Positions 61,516-64,000 of a DNA stretch of 64,000 nt are shown in pieces (the first letter of the stretch is position 1; each line of letters begins with the position of its first letter). The notes beneath the pieces are model-generated. The model searched no databases. It had not been told where the DNA came from and saw only the letters and a program-made list of their open reading frames with translations. This DNA is from Improbicoccus devescovinae (GTDB lineage: Bacteria; Bacillota; Clostridia; Oscillospirales; Acutalibacteraceae). The position numbers and the translations under genes are program-made. The stretch lies in NCBI GenBank assembly GCA_036245095.1, contig BSWA01000002.1:124001-188000 (forward strand), written 5' to 3'.

Positions 61516-61989
61516 TTACTTGTAAATCCCAATTATTTCATACACTTTGATGCCTCCTGGAGTCTTAATATTTACAACTTCTCCCTGCCTTCTGCCGAGT
61601 AGCCCGCGACCAACCGGTGATTCGTCTGAAATTTTTTGTTCTATAGGATTAGTTTCGCTCGATCCTACAATTTTATACATAAAATTTTGACTAGTTTCTT
61701 GATTTTTTATCTCGACTTTACATCCAATATGCACAAATTCTGTGTTTAATTTATTCTCGTCTATTAATTTAACATTTTTTAATATATTTTCAAGCTCATT
61801 AATTCGAGCCTCAGTCAAAGCTTGTTCATTTTTAGCCTCATCGTATTCGCTGTTTTCGGACAAATCCCCAAAAGAAAGAGCTAATTTAATTCTTTCTGCA
61901 ATTTCTTTCCTACGAGTTATTCTAAGATATTCAAGTTCCTGTTCAAGTTTGTTGAGGCCCTCTTTTGTGAGAATCACTTCTTTAGCCAA
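61516..61989 (-). CDS. greA: Transcript cleavage factor GreA
   Basis: 157 residues from TTG 61989 after ggaggtttgcac. N-terminal coiled coil with acidic tip residues (FGDLSENSEYDEAK) that reach the polymerase active site, and C-terminal FKBP-like domain (ISDESPVGRGLLGRRQGEVV). Rescues stalled RNA polymerase. Confidence 0.96.
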   Translation of the reverse strand: MAKEVILTKEGLNKLEQELEYLRITRRKEIAERIKLALSFGDLSENSEYDEAKNEQALTEARINELENILKNVKLIDENKLNTEFVHIGCKVEIKNQETSQNFMYKIVGSSETNPIEQKISDESPVGRGLLGRRQGEVVNIKTPGGIKVYEIIGIYK

Positions 61990-62016
61990 TGTGCAAACCT
62001 CCTAAAATATTTGAAA

Positions 62017-63522
62017 TTAATTAGTTTTTTTGTGGGAATTAACATTTTTTTTATATTCTACCTCCAAATTTATTTTTTTTCTAATCTCGGCTTTTTCTCT
62101 TACTAAAAATCTTATAGGAGTCCCTGAAAAATCAAATACTTGTCGTAGGCAATTTTCAATATGTCTTTGATAAGAAAAATGAAATAATTGTGACTTATTC
62201 ACAAAAAAAGTAAATTTTGGCGGGCTCGTTGCAACCTGTGTTGCGTAATATATTTTTAATTCTTGATTGTTAATTTTAGGCGGAGGAGTCCTTATCATAA
62301 TTTCAGATAGTAAATTATTTAATACAGAAGTTGAGATTCTCATCTCGCGATTGTGAAATACACTGTCTATTGTGCTGAAAATTTTGTCTATTTTTTGATT
62401 TTTTTTAGCAGAAACAAACAAAAATCTTAAATATCTCATGAACACGAAATCATGTTGTATATGCTCTTGAAATTCAAAAACAGCTTGATCAGGGTTTTTG
62501 ATTAAATCCCATTTGTTTATTAAAATAATACAAGACTTACCATAATTTTTAGATAAACCTGCGATTTTTACATCTTGTTTTGTGATGCCCTCGGACGCGT
62601 CGATTACACAAATACAAACATCGCTGGATTTAATAGCCTCTTCTGTGCGCATAATACTGTATCTTTCTATGTGATCGCATTTGGCATGATGCTTTCTTAT
62701 TCCGGCAGTATCAACAAAAATATAATTGGTTTTAATTAAATTTTGGTCATTATTTTTCCTGGCCCGAGTAACGTGGAGATCAGAAGCGTCTCTAGTAGTG
62801 CCCGCAATTTCAGATACAAGTGTTAGATTTTCTCCACATAAATTGTTTATTATAGAAGATTTCCCAGCGTTAGGACGGCCTACTATCGCGACTTTTATGT
62901 GATTATTATTTAATTTTAATTTAATATTTGTTTCTGGATTTGTTTCTGGTTTTGTTTCTGTGATTTTATCAGATATATTCTCCAGGGCGCAGGAAATTCC
63001 GAGCGTTTTACATTCGGAAAAGATAGCGTCTAATAAGTCGCCGGTGCCGTTGCCATGAAGCGCAGACACTGGAATTGGTTTCCCAAATCCAAGTGAGTAA
63101 AATTCGTAGAATCCTATGGGTACGCCACTGTCACATTTGTTTACACATAAAATTATCGGTTTAGATAATTTTTTAAGCTCAAATGCAATTTTTTTGTCTA
63201 AATTTAATATACTATCGTGTACATTTGTGACAAAAACTATGATATCTGCTGAATTTAAAAAGCTAAAAGTATGGTCTCCCATTTGTGAATTTAATATGTT
63301 TAAACATGAAGTATCCGTTTGTTTATATAAATCAAAATTTAATCCTGCAGAGTCTATTAACATGATTTCTTGTGAATTCCATCGGCATGGCATGCGTACG
63401 CAATCTCGAGTTACGCCTAAGGCATCGTAAACTATCGAGACGCGTTTGCCTATTAGACGGTTGAATAACGCGGATTTGCCTACATTCGTTCTGCCTACTA
63501 GCATGACTTTGGGCATAGACAT
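62017..63522 (-). CDS. der: Ribosome-assembly GTPase Der (EngA)
   Basis: 501 residues from ATG 63522 (MSMPKVMLVGR), after aggtga. Two tandem G domains: GRTNVGKSALFN, DSAG, NKCD, and GRPNAGKSSI, DTAGIRK, NKWD; then the KH-like C-domain (FVNKSQLFHFSYQRHIENCLR, FSGTPIRFLVREK). First G3 is DSAG rather than the usual DTGG. A Thr/Glu/Pro-rich linker (TETKPETNPETN) joins the G domains, as is common. Essential for 50S maturation. Confidence 0.95.
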   Translation of the reverse strand: MSMPKVMLVGRTNVGKSALFNRLIGKRVSIVYDALGVTRDCVRMPCRWNSQEIMLIDSAGLNFDLYKQTDTSCLNILNSQMGDHTFSFLNSADIIVFVTNVHDSILNLDKKIAFELKKLSKPIILCVNKCDSGVPIGFYEFYSLGFGKPIPVSALHGNGTGDLLDAIFSECKTLGISCALENISDKITETKPETNPETNIKLKLNNNHIKVAIVGRPNAGKSSIINNLCGENLTLVSEIAGTTRDASDLHVTRARKNNDQNLIKTNYIFVDTAGIRKHHAKCDHIERYSIMRTEEAIKSSDVCICVIDASEGITKQDVKIAGLSKNYGKSCIILINKWDLIKNPDQAVFEFQEHIQHDFVFMRYLRFLFVSAKKNQKIDKIFSTIDSVFHNREMRISTSVLNNLLSEIMIRTPPPKINNQELKIYYATQVATSPPKFTFFVNKSQLFHFSYQRHIENCLRQVFDFSGTPIRFLVREKAEIRKKINLEVEYKKNVNSHKKTN

Positions 63523-63577
63523 CTTTAATATTTTCACCTATTTTTTAATAAATTTTAAAACAAATTTTAATAAATTC

Positions 63578-63766
63578 TTAATCTTTCTCGCGAATTAATA
63601 TGGCTTTTCTTCTGTAATACCCACAGTATGCACAAATTCTGTGCCGAACTTTGTAATTGCCACAATGATCACATTTGCCAAGTGTGGGAAGTTCTAATTT
63701 CCATACTGCTGAACGTCGGGAATTTTTTCTGGCTTTGGAAGTTTTTCTCTTGGGTACAATAGCCAA
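63578..63766 (-). CDS. rpmF: 50S ribosomal protein L32, zinc-binding form
   Basis: 62 residues from TTG 63766 (MAIVPKRKTSKARKNSRRS), 9 bases after aaggag. Two CxxC pairs (CDHC, CAYC) give the C+ form. First gene of the leftward rpmF-der-greA-lysS run. Confidence 0.96.
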   Translation of the reverse strand: MAIVPKRKTSKARKNSRRSAVWKLELPTLGKCDHCGNYKVRHRICAYCGYYRRKAILIREKD

Positions 63767-63832
63767 ATCGTACAACTCCTTATTATTTTATTTATTTATT
63801 TTATTTATCGAATACGTAAAAATATATCTAAA

Positions 63833-63860
63833 AATATATATATAACAAAAAAATAGTCAA
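63833..63860 (-). promoter_or_regulatory. Putative promoter for rpmF-der-greA-lysS
   Basis: Minus strand TTGACT (63860-63855), 16 bases, TATATT (63838-63833). The same 20-base stretch aaaaaatagtcaagttattt occurs again near 63958, perhaps a second promoter copy. Confidence 0.45.
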
Positions 63861-63909
63861 GTTATTTGCGATTAAAATTCAAAAAAATATACTAAAAAAG
63901 TATTTCTTA

Positions 63910-63939
63910 TTGACAAATAATAATTTAATAATTGATAAT
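63910..63939 (+). promoter_or_regulatory. Possible rightward promoter leading out of the window
   Basis: TTGACA (63910-63915), 18 bases, GATAAT (63934-63939). In very AT-rich DNA, so weakly supported. I see no gene in 63767-64000. Confidence 0.3.
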
Positions 63940-64000
63940 TATATGTATATTATTTTTAAAAAATAGTCAAGTTATTTATGAATAAATTATTAAAAAAATA

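Overview
The window is AT-rich bacterial DNA with a Gram-positive, clostridial-type gene order. The S10-spc-alpha ribosomal supercluster runs uninterrupted in membership from rpsJ to rplQ. Zinc-binding (C+) forms of S4, S14, L32, L33 and L36 are used. Shine-Dalgarno sequences are strong, and an unusually large share of genes start with TTG or GTG. A nucleotide (ATP/ADP) translocase of the NTT/Tlc family at 34750-36252 points to an obligate intracellular lifestyle that takes up host nucleotides. The closest match I know of, from memory and not verified, is the clostridial (Oscillospiraceae-related) endosymbionts of termite-gut protists described as energy parasites ('Candidatus Improbicoccus').

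Layout. 1-2370 is a graveyard of insertion sequences: the tail of a DDE transposase, a frameshifted IS5/IS427-type element with clear terminal inverted repeats, and IS256-type and second DDE remnants. It also holds an XRE regulator and a very small PnuC-like membrane protein. 2372-7101 holds three large exported proteins of unknown function, one carrying an OGFr-like (opioid growth factor receptor) domain. 7185-11936 holds parA-parB, a membrane protein, ruvX/yqgF and a surface protein resembling a catalytically dead 5'-nucleotidase. 12018-29906 is the ribosomal supercluster with secY, adk, map, infA and rpoA. Two oddities sit inside it: six exact 100-bp tandem units between rplW and rplB, five of which carry a full-length small ORF and the sixth a truncated one, and an L16 protein with a repetitive C-terminal tail of about 260 residues. 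29946-43560 continues with a membrane pyrophosphatase, rpsO-pnp, the NTT translocase, thioredoxin and its reductase, trpS, lon, a dicarboxylate/amino-acid symporter and secG. 43591-50615 carries gyrB, acpS, a phosphohexomutase, and the leftward rpmG-secE-nusG-rplK-rplA operon. 50838-54472 is a second island of exported proteins. It includes a protein with six ENIY motifs in 27-residue repeats, two paralogues sharing a new C-terminal domain, and a secreted protein split by a run of 13 A. 54687-63766 returns to housekeeping: pheS-pheT (PheT lacks its tRNA-binding OB domain), HPr and enzyme I, and leftward rpmF-der-greA-lysS.

How it fits together. Translation, secretion (SecY, SecE, SecG) and protein quality control are retained. 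Energy seems to be supplemented by nucleotide import and a K+-type membrane pyrophosphatase. The Sec pathway would export the two islands of fast-evolving, repeat-rich proteins, several of which share a layout of signal peptide, short linker, second hydrophobic segment and large variable domain. These are the best candidates for undescribed host-interaction factors. No rRNA, tRNA or CRISPR array was seen.
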